From Methylobacterium sp. Leaf108 (GTDB lineage Bacteria; Pseudomonadota; Alphaproteobacteria; Rhizobiales; Beijerinckiaceae), in NCBI RefSeq assembly GCF_001423265.1, contig NZ_LMND01000023.1, positions 124,001 through 188,000 of the forward strand: 64,000 nt of DNA, in the 5' to 3' direction. A program made the translations under genes and the position numbers. Under the pieces are notes generated by a model. That model worked only from the letters and a program-made list of their open reading frames with translations. It did no database searches and had not been told where the DNA came from. Shown here piece after piece: positions 20,356-28,352 of this stretch; within the stretch, counting starts at the first letter, position 1; each line of letters starts with the position of its first letter.

Positions 20356-20970
20356 TCAAGGCGCCGGTTTGGCGGCGAGCATTCCCGTCGTCCGTTCTCG
20401 TAGGAATTTGAGGAGTTCGTTAGCCCCCCCGGCCTTCAAACTGTCGCCGAAGCTCGCCCGCATGGCAGCGAGTTCGCTGACGTTGCCGTTGAGATACACA
20501 TCCTGGACCCGGTTGCCGGCGCCCACGAGGAAGTCGATCTGCGAGGTGTCGCCGTCGCCGTTGGCGACCTCGGTCTCGACGGAGCGGCCGGTCCCGCGCG
20601 GCTCGCTGGCCGGTTTGATCGTGAACTTGCCGCCCTGGGCCTGCGCGAGGCGATTGGCGTAGGTCGTCGAAAAGTACTGCGCGAAGGCTTCGGTCAGCGC
20701 CCCCTGCTGCTCGGGGGTGAAGCTCTTCCACTTCGGGCCGACCGCGACCCGTACCATCGCCGGAAAGTCGAAGGTCTCGGCCATCGTCTTCTCGATGGCG
20801 GCGAGACGGTCCTTGATGCCGCCACCGCCCTTCAGGGCGGTCTCGAAGCTGGCATAGACGGCGGTCACCGTCGCAACCGCGGGATCGTCGGCGGCCGCGA
20901 CGGTCGTGAGACCGGAGAGGGATAGAGCCGCCGCCAACGCCACCCCTGCCAGGACGTCCCTCAGGCGCAC
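20356..20970 (-). CDS. hpnM: Hopanoid-associated periplasmic lipid-binding protein, MlaC/Ttg2D family
   Basis: Predicted periplasmic phospholipid/hopanoid carrier of the MlaC (toluene tolerance Ttg2) fold. 204 residues from GTG 20970, fixed by AGGAAGG 8 nt upstream. The frame is open far beyond this, but that part is antisense shadow of hpnL. Signal peptide about 1-31 (hydrophobic LAGVALAAALSLSGL, then VAAADD cleavage). The mature part carries KWKSFTPEQQGALTEAFAQY and TYANRL, hallmarks of the family. The start overlaps the hpnL stop by 10 nt, implying translational coupling. Confidence 0.93.
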   Translation of the reverse strand: MRLRDVLAGVALAAALSLSGLTTVAAADDPAVATVTAVYASFETALKGGGGIKDRLAAIEKTMAETFDFPAMVRVAVGPKWKSFTPEQQGALTEAFAQYFSTTYANRLAQAQGGKFTIKPASEPRGTGRSVETEVANGDGDTSQIDFLVGAGNRVQDVYLNGNVSELAAMRASFGDSLKAGGANELLKFLRERTTGMLAAKPAP

Positions 20971-22097
20971 TTTCTGAGCCTTCCTGTCTCGGCAAGGCTT
21001 CCCTTCTCTGCGAGTCTCCCACCGTCGGCTTGCGCCGATGGCGACGACGGCGCCTGGCCCGGCTCGTTCGCAGCCTCGTAGGGGGCCGTCTGGCGGTCGC
21101 CGCGATGGGAATCGGCCACGGCCCCTCCCCGCTCGGGGTCGTTCCCGGGACGGCCCTCGAGGGCATGCCAGGCGAACAATCCGGGCACGCCGACGAGAAG
21201 GTCGGCCAGGCGCTTGACGAGGGAGAGGGCCAGGGCGACCTCGGCCGGAATGTCGAAGATCGCGCACAGGGCGATGAGTCCGCCCTCCTGGGCGCCGAGG
21301 GCGCCGGGGATCGCGAAGGCCGCGCCGCGGACCGCCTGGGCCAGGCTCTCGATCACGATGGCTTCGAGGATGGTGACCGGATAGCCCATGAAATGGAGGG
21401 CGACGTAGACTTCGACCGTGCCGATCAGCCAGCCGACGAGATGGACGCCCATGCCGGCTCCCACCCGCATGGGTGCGCCGTAGAGGCGGCGCAGGCCCTC
21501 GTAGAGCACGTCGACGGCCCCCAGGGCCCGCCAGTCGCGGCCGGCGGCGAAACGGTTGAGCAGGCGCTGGACGAGGAGATGCCCGCCGCGGCGCTGGATC
21601 ACGAAGAAGATGGCGAGTGCCGGGGCGGCCAGGACGAGGCCGCCGGCGACGGTCCGCACCACCGGGCCGTCGCCGGCGATCCAGATCAGGGCGGCCAGCC
21701 CCGCGATGGTGAACAGGAACTGCGTCACCGCCTGGGTCATCAGGTCGACGAACATGCTGGCACCGGCCAGCCCGCCGCCCAGGCCGCGCCGGGTGAGCAG
21801 GCGGGCGCCGACCAGATCGCCACCGACCTGGGCCACCGGCAGCAGGGTGTTGATGCCCTCGCGCACGAAGCGGAGGACCACGCAGTCCCACAGGCTCGGC
21901 CGATCGGCCTTGGGGAAGATCACGAACCAGCCGAGTCCCGCCCAACCGACGGCGAACACCCGTGCGAGGACGACGATCAGCGCACCCCAGCCTGCGCTCG
22001 CCACCGCGGCCGCCACGTCTTCCGGGCCGGAAGACAGGAATAGGCCGACGACCGTGCAGAGGCCGACGATCAAAGCCAGTGTCGTCAGTCGCTTCAT
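20961..22097 (-). CDS. hpnL: Hopanoid-associated membrane protein HpnL (LPG-synthase-TM/UPF0104 family)
   Basis: Polytopic inner-membrane protein with the fold of the MprF flippase half. 378 residues with about seven to eight hydrophobic segments. Characteristic stretches are VLRFVREGINTLLPVAQVGGDLVGARLL, RGAAFAIPGALGAQEGGLIAL and ALSLVKRLADLLVGVPGL. The last 60 residues are hydrophilic and Pro/Gly/Glu-rich and probably disordered. Its exact job in hopanoid handling is not established; flipping or a partner role to HpnN is an inference. AAAGGGG lies upstream of ATG 22097. First gene of hpnL-M-I-J. A paralogue sits at 60599-61669. Confidence 0.92.
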   Translation of the reverse strand: MKRLTTLALIVGLCTVVGLFLSSGPEDVAAAVASAGWGALIVVLARVFAVGWAGLGWFVIFPKADRPSLWDCVVLRFVREGINTLLPVAQVGGDLVGARLLTRRGLGGGLAGASMFVDLMTQAVTQFLFTIAGLAALIWIAGDGPVVRTVAGGLVLAAPALAIFFVIQRRGGHLLVQRLLNRFAAGRDWRALGAVDVLYEGLRRLYGAPMRVGAGMGVHLVGWLIGTVEVYVALHFMGYPVTILEAIVIESLAQAVRGAAFAIPGALGAQEGGLIALCAIFDIPAEVALALSLVKRLADLLVGVPGLFAWHALEGRPGNDPERGGAVADSHRGDRQTAPYEAANEPGQAPSSPSAQADGGRLAEKGSLAETGRLRKCA

Positions 22098-22330
22098 GAT
22101 CCCCTTTCGACCGGCGGCGAAGATGAGAGGTCGTGGTAACGCTGCGATACCGCTCGACTAGTGACCGCCGGGACCGATGAGCATCGAGGCAAGTTGCAGC
22201 TTTGCGCGGCGTTGTCTATCACCCCGGGGACACAGTGCGGATCAAAGCGGCACAGGTCCGGCTGCCCGAAACCCATGGTTCAGGCAGCCCGGGACTCGAA
22301 GGACAAACCGCCGCGCCGGACGCTTAGGGG

Positions 22331-23518
22331 ATGATCAGAGACATGGACCGCGATTCCCACATCACGGCGGACGATTCCGTGCGCGACGACGCGCGCATCG
22401 GCGCCTACGCGTCCACCGATCGGACCGGAACGCCGGTGCCGCACAGCCCGGTGATGGCCTGGAACGAGTGGGACCCGCTGGAGGAGGTCATCGTCGGCAG
22501 CCTCGACGGCGCGACGATCCCCTCCCACCACCTGACGGTGATCTTCAACCTGCCGCGGGCGGCGCAGCCGTTCTATCGGTTCGCGGCCGGCTTCCGCTAC
22601 CCGAAGTTCATGAAGAAGCTCGCCCAGCAGGAGCTCGACAACTTCATCTCGATCCTGGCGGGCGAAGGCGTGAAGGTTCGCCGGCCCGATTCGATCGACT
22701 TCTCGAAGAAGTACAACGCTCCGCGCTGGTCCTCCCGCGGCTTCTGCGTCGCCTGTCCGCGCGACCCCTACCTGGTCATCGGCGACGAGATCATCGAGTC
22801 ACCGATGTGCTGGCGCTCGCGCTACTTCGAGGGTGACGCCTACCGGTCGCTGTTCAAGGAATACTTCCGCGCCGGTGCCCGCTGGACCTCGGCGCCGCGG
22901 CCCGAACTGTCCGACAAGCTCTACAACTACGATTACCGCGTGCCGAACCTGGCGGCCGGCGAGCCGATGCAGTTCACGGTCAACGAGTTCGAGCCGGTCT
23001 TCGACGCCGCTGATTTCGTGCGCTGCGGGCGCGACCTCTTCGTGACCCGCTCCAACGTCACCAACCTGATGGGCATCGAGTGGCTGCGCCGCCACCTCGG
23101 CCCGGGGTTCCGCATCCACGAGATCGAGAGCCGCTGCCCGCAGCCGATGCACATCGATTCGTCGTTCATGCCGCTGGCGCCGGGCAAGGTGCTGGTGAAC
23201 CCCGACTACATCGACGTCGAGAAGCTGCCGGCGGTCCTGAAGAAGTGGGACGTGCTGATCGCTCCGCGGCCCGACCCGGTCGAGGGCTTCATGAGCAAGA
23301 TCTCGATGTGCTCGCCTTGGACCTCGATCAACGTGCTGGCCATCGACGAGAAGAAGATCGTCGTCGACGCCAGCCAGCCGACGCTGATCAAGGCCCTCAA
23401 GGACTGGGGCTTCGACCCGATCCCGGCGCCCTTCCTGTCGTACGGGCCGTTCGGCGGCTCGTTCCACTGCGCCACCCTCGACGTGCGCCGTCGCGGACCG
23501 CTGCGGTCCTACTTCTAG
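22331..23518 (+). CDS. L-arginine:X amidinotransferase (glycine amidinotransferase-like)
   Basis: Transfers the amidino group of arginine to an amine acceptor, giving a guanidino product and ornithine. 395 residues; ATG 22343 is an alternative start. It is strikingly like vertebrate arginine:glycine amidinotransferase: ACPRDPYLVIGDEIIESPM, FEPVFDAADFVRCGRDLF (Asp 225/228), PQPMHIDSSFMPL (His 274) and GGSFHCATLDVRRRG (nucleophile Cys 380), so the Asp-His-Cys triad is complete. The acceptor cannot be read from sequence. It is divergent from hpnL across 233 nt and followed by a terminator, hence monocistronic. The hopanoid neighbourhood suggests a guanidino-hopanoid role (see findings). Alternatives are a creatine-like compatible solute or a secondary-metabolite precursor. 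Confidence 0.9.
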   Translation: MIRDMDRDSHITADDSVRDDARIGAYASTDRTGTPVPHSPVMAWNEWDPLEEVIVGSLDGATIPSHHLTVIFNLPRAAQPFYRFAAGFRYPKFMKKLAQQELDNFISILAGEGVKVRRPDSIDFSKKYNAPRWSSRGFCVACPRDPYLVIGDEIIESPMCWRSRYFEGDAYRSLFKEYFRAGARWTSAPRPELSDKLYNYDYRVPNLAAGEPMQFTVNEFEPVFDAADFVRCGRDLFVTRSNVTNLMGIEWLRRHLGPGFRIHEIESRCPQPMHIDSSFMPLAPGKVLVNPDYIDVEKLPAVLKKWDVLIAPRPDPVEGFMSKISMCSPWTSINVLAIDEKKIVVDASQPTLIKALKDWGFDPIPAPFLSYGPFGGSFHCATLDVRRRGPLRSYF

Positions 23519-23534
23519 GAACCCGAGGCGCGGA

Positions 23535-23560
23535 ACGCCGTCCCGCTTGCGGGGCGGCGT
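23535..23560. terminator. Bidirectional terminator after the amidinotransferase
   Basis: 11-12-bp GC-rich stem (ACGCCGTCCCGC pairing with GCGGGGCGGCGT, one T-G wobble) with a very tight loop. It lies between the amidinotransferase stop and the converging chemoreceptor stop, which it abuts. Confidence 0.6.
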
Positions 23561-25260
23561 CAGGCGGCGACGGCGCGCAGGAAGCGGTCGATCTCCGCTT
23601 CCAGCCCCGCGGCCACCGTCTCCACCGAGGTCGCCGTCTCCTGCACGCTCATGGCCATGGCGGCTGTGCGCTGGGAGACGCCGGTGACGGTGTCGAGGTC
23701 GCGGGCGATAGCGACCGCGGTGCCGGCCGTCTCGCCGGCGTTGCGCGAGATCTCGCCGGTGGCCGCACCCTGGGCCGTGACCGCATCGGCGAGGTCGGCG
23801 GTGGTGGCGCTGATCGTCGCCATGCGGCCGGTCACCCGCCCGATGGCGTCGACGGCGGTGCCCGTCGACATCTGCACCGAGGCGATCTGGCTGGCGATCT
23901 CGTCGGTGGCCTTGGCGGTCTGGCTGGCGAGCTGCTTCACCTCGGAGGCCACCACCGCAAAGCCGCGTCCGGCGTCTCCGGCGCGCGCCGCCTCGATGGT
24001 GGCGTTGAGGGCGAGCAGGTTGGTCTGCTCGGCGATGGCGCGGATCAGGCCGACGACGTCGCCGATCCGCTGCGTGGTGGCGGACAGATCGCCGATCTGG
24101 CGGTTGGTGGCGGCGGCCTCCTCGAAAGCCCCCTCGACCTCGCGCTTGGCGTGCGCGATGCGCGCGCCGATCTCGCCGATGGAGGCCGACAGCTGCTCGG
24201 AGGCGCTCGCCACGGTCTGGACGTGCGCGGAGGTCTCCCGGGAGCCGGCGGCGGCGCCCTCGGCGGCGCGGCAGGCTTCGTTAGACAGCGAGGCCATGTC
24301 CGTGGCGCGCCCGCGCATCGCGCTCATGCGGTCGCCGAAGCTTCGGACCGCATCGGAGGCGGTCCTGCGGAACCGCTCGATCTCGCCGTCGAGGCGCGCG
24401 CGACGACTCCGGTCGTCGCTTGAGGCGGCACGCTGGTCGGCCTCCAGCATGCGGGCCTGCCGGCTCGTGTCGAGGAGGCCGTCGAGGGCACGGGCGATCG
24501 ACCCGACCTCGTCGCGGCGCGTCTCGAAGCCGATCGGGCTGTCGATGTCGCCGTGTGCGAGCGTCCCGGTGCGACGGGCGATGGCGGACAGCGGGCGCAG
24601 CAGCCGCATGGCGACGAAGCCGACCAGGAGACAGCCGACCAGCGTGATGCCGAACGCCGCCAGGGCCATGGTGGTCATGGTCGAGCGATAGAGCGCGGTG
24701 TAGGGGTCGAGGGGCAGACCCACGAACAGGACGCCGTTGACCTGGCCGCCGCCGTCGAAGGTCGGCTGGTAAACGGTGAAGAACTCGCGCCCGAACAGGG
24801 TGGCACGGCCGCGATAATCGGTGCCGGCCCTCAGTTTGACCTGGGCGGGATGGTCGGAGGCCAGCGCCGTCCCGACCGCGCGCTCTCCGTTCTCCTTCTT
24901 GACCGTGGTGATGCGGCGCACGAAGGCGTCGCGCTCCTTGTCGTAGGTGAACACCGTGGCCGTCCCGCCGGCGTAGGCGACCGCCATGTCGACGATGGCC
25001 ATGTCGGACAGGGCGGCGAGGCTCGGAGCCGAGACCGAGGCGATCCTGTCCCCGTCGAGCTTGAGCCGGCTGCCGTCGACCCGCGAATCGAACACCAGCG
25101 CCAGGGTGCGCAGGTGGCGCTCGCCTTCCTGGCGCTGGCGCAGGTCGAGCTGGTCGGCCACCTCCCCGGCCGTCGCCAGCCACAGCAATCCCGACAGGGC
25201 CGTCATCGCGACCGCCGCGAGCAGGATGATCTTGGCGGTAAGGCTTCGGAAGAACGGCAT
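23560..25260 (-). CDS. Methyl-accepting chemotaxis protein with a single-Cache periplasmic domain
   Basis: Chemoreceptor of 566 residues. TM1 (about 8-30), a periplasmic Cache-like domain (about 31-185) with a typical [30 protein letters not shown] block, TM2 (about 195-218), HAMP (about 219-275), and an MCP signalling helix pair with tip [34 protein letters not shown]. No C-terminal CheR-docking pentapeptide is seen; the protein ends FLRAVAA. ATG 25260 was chosen because [12 protein letters not shown] is a typical receptor start. The upstream extension lacks hydrophobic or family features. Ligand unknown; small organic acids are common for this Cache type. Confidence 0.9.
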   Translation of the reverse strand: MPFFRSLTAKIILLAAVAMTALSGLLWLATAGEVADQLDLRQRQEGERHLRTLALVFDSRVDGSRLKLDGDRIASVSAPSLAALSDMAIVDMAVAYAGGTATVFTYDKERDAFVRRITTVKKENGERAVGTALASDHPAQVKLRAGTDYRGRATLFGREFFTVYQPTFDGGGQVNGVLFVGLPLDPYTALYRSTMTTMALAAFGITLVGCLLVGFVAMRLLRPLSAIARRTGTLAHGDIDSPIGFETRRDEVGSIARALDGLLDTSRQARMLEADQRAASSDDRSRRARLDGEIERFRRTASDAVRSFGDRMSAMRGRATDMASLSNEACRAAEGAAAGSRETSAHVQTVASASEQLSASIGEIGARIAHAKREVEGAFEEAAATNRQIGDLSATTQRIGDVVGLIRAIAEQTNLLALNATIEAARAGDAGRGFAVVASEVKQLASQTAKATDEIASQIASVQMSTGTAVDAIGRVTGRMATISATTADLADAVTAQGAATGEISRNAGETAGTAVAIARDLDTVTGVSQRTAAMAMSVQETATSVETVAAGLEAEIDRFLRAVAA

Positions 25261-25420
25261 CGGACGGTCCGCGCGGAGGACGGCCCTCCCTGCGGGATAA
25301 CCTGCAGACGAAGTCCTAATTAACCATTCACGCGGTTGGCGATCCGCCACGAGGACTGTCGCCTCGACAGTCCTCGCGGCGGCGATCCGGCCGTCGACGG
25401 GCCGAATACGCTACGCCGAC

Positions 25421-25468
25421 CAGACCTCCGTCACGCCCGCCAGACTTGCGTCACGCCCGCCAGACCTG
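25421..25468. repeat. 20-bp tandem repeat at the 3' end of the MBL-fold gene
   Basis: Two 20-bp units (25421-25440 and 25441-25460) differ at two positions; a third, partial copy starts at 25461 (CAGACCTG). The gene's stop codon is formed inside it (25451). Because the unit is not a multiple of three, each frame carries its own version of the end (…VWRA stop). Confidence 0.75.
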
Positions 25469-26509
25469 GCCCGGCCGCATCGCCACGAACGGGACGGTTC
25501 CGCCGCGCTCCGAGGACGCGACGGCCAGAGCCTCCGCCGGCCGCTCGATCCCTTCGTCCGTGAGACGGAACGTGCCCCAGTGATGTCCGAGGGCCTCCTG
25601 CGCGCCGAGCAAGACGGCGGCGTCGACCGCATCGGCCGGGTTCATGTGTTGGCTCTCCATGAACCAGCGTGGCTCGTAGGCGCCGATCGGGAGGGTCGCG
25701 AGGCGCGGTGCTCCGAAGCGCGCCCGCGCATCCCGGAAGATCGCGCCGTCGCCGAAACCGGTGTCGCCGGAGTGATAGATCACGCCGTCCGGACCGGTCA
25801 GGACGTAGGAGCACCACAGCGCCATGCGCCGGTCGTTGACGCCCCGGGCCGACCAGTGGTTGGCGGGGGTCAGATGCGCGGTGACGCCGCCGCCCAGGTC
25901 GACCGCCTCGTGCCAGTCCCGCACGATCACCGCCATCGTGTCGTCGTAGCTCTTCAGGATGACGTCGTTGCCCAGCGGCGCCACGACTACGGGCTGGTGC
26001 TCCTGCCACAGGCGGGCGACGGTGGGGCCGTCGAGGTGGTCGTAGTGGTTGTGGGTGATCAGAACCACGTCGATCGGCGGCAGATCGGCGAAGGCGATCC
26101 CGGGCGGGTTGACGCGCTTGGGACCGGCGTAGCGCAGCGGGCTCGCGCGCTTGGCATAGACCGGGTCCACCAGGATGTTGCGGCCCGCGACCTGGAACAG
26201 GTAGCTCGCGTGCCCGATCAGGGTCACCCGCAGGGCCTTCGAACGCTCGGGCGGCTTGTCGGGCGGGTAGGGGCTGGGGAACTGGCGCGGCCACGCCTCT
26301 CCGGCGCGGGAGAGCTGCCAGCGCAACAGGTCGCCCAACTCCTTGTCGGCCGGCTGCTGCGGAGAGTGGAAGCGCAGGCCGTCGAAGTGATCGCTCTGCG
26401 GCCCCCTGTAATAGGGGTTGCGCCCGCGGCGGTGCGCGGCATAGCCGACACCCCCGAGGGTCATCATCGTGGCCGCACTCATGGTCGCGATCAGGCTTCG
26501 CCGTTTCAT
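25451..26509 (-). CDS. Metallo-beta-lactamase-fold hydrolase (NAPE-PLD/UlaG-like)
   Basis: 352 residues from ATG 26509. An N-terminal twin-positive/hydrophobic stretch (MKRRSLIATMSAATMMTLGGVGYAA) looks like a signal anchor. The metal-binding motif is ITHNHYDHLDGPT (HxHxDH), preceded by the TLIGHASYLFQVAGRNILVDPVY block typical of NAPE-hydrolysing-phospholipase-D-like enzymes. Later ligands are in HLTPANHWSARG, YHSGDTGFGDG and GHHWGTFRLTDE. This subgroup acts on phosphodiester or ester bonds of lipids or cyclic substrates, but the actual substrate here is unknown. It may be periplasmic. The 3' end runs into a 20-bp tandem repeat. Confidence 0.88.
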   Translation of the reverse strand: MKRRSLIATMSAATMMTLGGVGYAAHRRGRNPYYRGPQSDHFDGLRFHSPQQPADKELGDLLRWQLSRAGEAWPRQFPSPYPPDKPPERSKALRVTLIGHASYLFQVAGRNILVDPVYAKRASPLRYAGPKRVNPPGIAFADLPPIDVVLITHNHYDHLDGPTVARLWQEHQPVVVAPLGNDVILKSYDDTMAVIVRDWHEAVDLGGGVTAHLTPANHWSARGVNDRRMALWCSYVLTGPDGVIYHSGDTGFGDGAIFRDARARFGAPRLATLPIGAYEPRWFMESQHMNPADAVDAAVLLGAQEALGHHWGTFRLTDEGIERPAEALAVASSERGGTVPFVAMRPGQVWRA

Positions 26510-26565
26510 CAGAAACGAGATGGCCACCGCCGGTCCGTCGTCAAGGCGCGGTCGCGTGCGGCCGC

Positions 26566-26763
26566 TCAGGTCGGCGCCGAGGTCGCTGCGGCGAGTTCGG
26601 CGGCCAGGGCGCGGATCTTGTCGTGCGCCGCCTGCTCGACCTCGGCCTTGGACCGGTTCTCGGTGGGAACCGTCACGACGCCGGTGATGCGGCCGTGGTT
26701 GGCCAGCAGGGTGAAGTTGAACCGCCCGAGGCGGGAGCGCCGGACGACATAATGCTGCGGCAA
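26566..26763 (-). CDS. Small hypothetical protein
   Basis: Family not recognised. 65 residues starting MPQHYVVRRSRLGRFNFTLL, with a basic, beta-type N-terminal half and an Ala/Glu-rich helix (AEVEQAAHDKIRALAAELAA). Composition and codon use look like a real small protein, and it fits between two genes on the same strand (Rieske oxygenase upstream, MBL hydrolase downstream). No export signal. Function unknown. Confidence 0.55.
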   Translation of the reverse strand: MPQHYVVRRSRLGRFNFTLLANHGRITGVVTVPTENRSKAEVEQAAHDKIRALAAELAAATSAPT

Positions 26764-26793
26764 GCGACTGGCCCCTCGGCTCGAACCCGGACA

Positions 26794-26815
26794 CCCCGCC
26801 TACGCAACGGCGGGG
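26794..26815 (-). terminator. Hairpin after the Rieske oxygenase gene
   Basis: CCCCGCC and GGCGGGG arms (7 bp) around an 8-nt loop, 29 nt past the stop of the oxygenase. GC-rich and lacks a T-run. Confidence 0.45.
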
Positions 26816-26844
26816 CGAAAGGTTTCAGCCGCACGACGCCCCCT

Positions 26845-27951
26845 TCACGAGCGCCAGCGCAGTTCCTGCCGGGCCAACGGGTTGCGGAAGGCCCTTCCCT
26901 CCGCCTGCGCGGTCAGGGCCTCGCGCTTCAGCCGGAAGTACCATTGCGAGGGCAGGTCGCCCTGCCCGAACAGGACCATGGTCGGCTTGCGGTCGAGTCC
27001 GGCCTGGGCATGCTGGAGCACCTGCTGGTCCTGGGTCAGGAACTGGCGCATCAGCACGCCGGCGACGGGCTTCAGGAGGTTGAGGGCCGGCATGTTCCAG
27101 TACAGCGCGTTCGTCAGCATCGTGCGGTTGCGGCCGAGCGGCGTGGCGAAGGTGTAGTTGGCCACGCGCTTCGCTCCGGCCTCGATCCGCTCCAGCCTCA
27201 CGCCCGGCAGGCGGAACTCGATCTCGACCTGGGGCGCCCCGCCCAGGAGCTTGTAGACGGGCGAACTCGTGGTGGTGCCGTGGCTCGTCATGGTGAAACC
27301 GTGCGGCGTCGGCGTGAAGGTCTTCACCTTCTCCCGCAGGGTCTTCGAGGGCCTGAACCACCAGGAGTCGTGAACGAAGGCGACATGGCCCGGATCGACC
27401 AGGCTGAGCGTGGTGAGGTCGAAGGAGGCCTCGACCACGAGCTCGACCACGGCCATCCCCGCGGCCTCGAAACCGAGTTCCGGCAGGGCGGGAGCGTCGC
27501 CGCCGGCCGGACCGAGATAGGGATCGACCCAGAGGAACCCGGCGCTCTCGCGGACGGGAAAACGCTGGACCGCGATCTTCGAGAAGTCCGCCTGGTCGGA
27601 GGAGGACAGGGTCGGCACGTCGCGGCAGCGGCCGTCGAGGCCAAAGCGCCACCCGTGGAACGGGCAGGTCAGCCCCTCGCCGTCGAAGCGACCCTTCGAC
27701 AGGGCCATGCCGCGGTGGGGGCAGCGGTCGCGCAGGGCGAAGGGCTGCCCGGCGGCGTCGCGCCCGAGGACGAGTTGCTCCCCGTCGAGGTCGACCGCCT
27801 TCAGACGGGTGCCCGAGACGGCGTCCGAGCGACCGACGCAGTACCACGCGTCGCTCAAGGGCCGGCGCATGGCATCGGGATCGAGGGCGGTATCCGGTTC
27901 GGGGGCGATCCCGCCGTCGCCGGGGTCCGGCCGTGTGGTGTTCGACAGCAT
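26845..27951 (-). CDS. Rieske non-haem iron oxygenase
   Basis: Oxygenase component that uses a 2Fe-2S Rieske centre and mononuclear iron to hydroxylate, demethylate or cleave its substrate. 368 residues. The Rieske motif is CPHRGMALS ... CPFHGWRF (C-x-H, then C-x2-H). The mononuclear-iron facial triad region is LVDPGHVAFVHDSWW (D/H/H pattern) in the C-terminal catalytic domain. No ferredoxin or reductase gene is adjacent, so electron partners are elsewhere. Similar architecture occurs in pheophorbide/chlorophyllide-type and vanillate-demethylase-type enzymes, and the substrate cannot be told from sequence. ATG 27951 was chosen as the first in-frame Met. Confidence 0.9.
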   Translation of the reverse strand: MLSNTTRPDPGDGGIAPEPDTALDPDAMRRPLSDAWYCVGRSDAVSGTRLKAVDLDGEQLVLGRDAAGQPFALRDRCPHRGMALSKGRFDGEGLTCPFHGWRFGLDGRCRDVPTLSSSDQADFSKIAVQRFPVRESAGFLWVDPYLGPAGGDAPALPELGFEAAGMAVVELVVEASFDLTTLSLVDPGHVAFVHDSWWFRPSKTLREKVKTFTPTPHGFTMTSHGTTTSSPVYKLLGGAPQVEIEFRLPGVRLERIEAGAKRVANYTFATPLGRNRTMLTNALYWNMPALNLLKPVAGVLMRQFLTQDQQVLQHAQAGLDRKPTMVLFGQGDLPSQWYFRLKREALTAQAEGRAFRNPLARQELRWRS

Positions 27952-28124
27952 GGCGCCTTGGGCTGGTCCGTCGGTCGACGATGACGATGACGATGCCGAC
28001 GTCTTACGCCGCCGCGGCCGGGGGAGCCACCCGCATCGCCGGGCCAGCGGCGAGACCGCGCATGCCCGCCGCAGGGCTTTTCAACGCCGCATTCGCCGCC
28101 TACCTTCCCGTCATCGCAACGAAC

Positions 28125-28141
28125 GAAAGGAGGTGATCCAG
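28125..28141 (+). promoter_or_regulatory. Extreme Shine-Dalgarno, 17 nt complementary to the 16S rRNA 3' end
   Basis: GAAAGGAGGTGATCCAG is the exact complement of the expected alphaproteobacterial 16S 3' terminus (CTGGATCACCTCCTTTC). The GGAGG core lies 7 nt before GTG 28141. Normal sites pair over 4-7 nt. Confidence 0.8.
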
Positions 28142-28212
28142 TGTCTCATTGTCATCAGCCGCTCTCCCCGGCTCACCGGACCTGGACCGTCGCCTCCGGC
28201 CTGATCGACTGA
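28141..28212 (+). CDS. Tiny ORF (23 codons) with an extreme ribosome-binding site
   Basis: GTG start, product MSHCHQPLSPAHRTWTVASG plus LID, TGA stop. No known family recognised. What supports it: an SD with 17-nt complementarity to 16S rRNA at ideal spacing, an intergenic position divergent from the Rieske oxygenase, and a strong intrinsic terminator 55 nt after the stop, which together outline a transcript of perhaps 150-250 nt. It could encode a functional microprotein (one Cys, three His), act as a leader peptide without a downstream gene, or be an sRNA that captures 30S subunits. No hydrophobic segment. Confidence 0.5.
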   Translation: MSHCHQPLSPAHRTWTVASGLID

Positions 28213-28266
28213 TCTCGCCAGAGCAACTCAGCCACGTTCGGCCGGACACGAGTGGTTCGGCAATGG

Positions 28267-28304
28267 AAGGGCCGCCCGAGCGATCGGGCGGCCCTTCGTC
28301 GTCT
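28267..28304. terminator. Strong bidirectional intrinsic terminator
   Basis: A perfect 13-bp stem (28267-28279 with 28284-28296: AAGGGCCGCCCGA / TCGGGCGGCCCTT) closes over GCGA and is followed by CGTCGTCT on the plus strand. It separates the tiny ORF from the coiled-coil gene on the minus strand. Confidence 0.8.
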
Positions 28305-28352
28305 CGGTGGTGACGCCCGGTGGCCGCGTCCTACCCCGCGGCCGGCACCGCC

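Noticed and set aside
20985..21945. N-terminal extension of hpnM frame over hpnL
   Set aside because: Low-complexity Arg/Pro-rich text; GTG 20970 has a strong ribosome site and begins a signal peptide.
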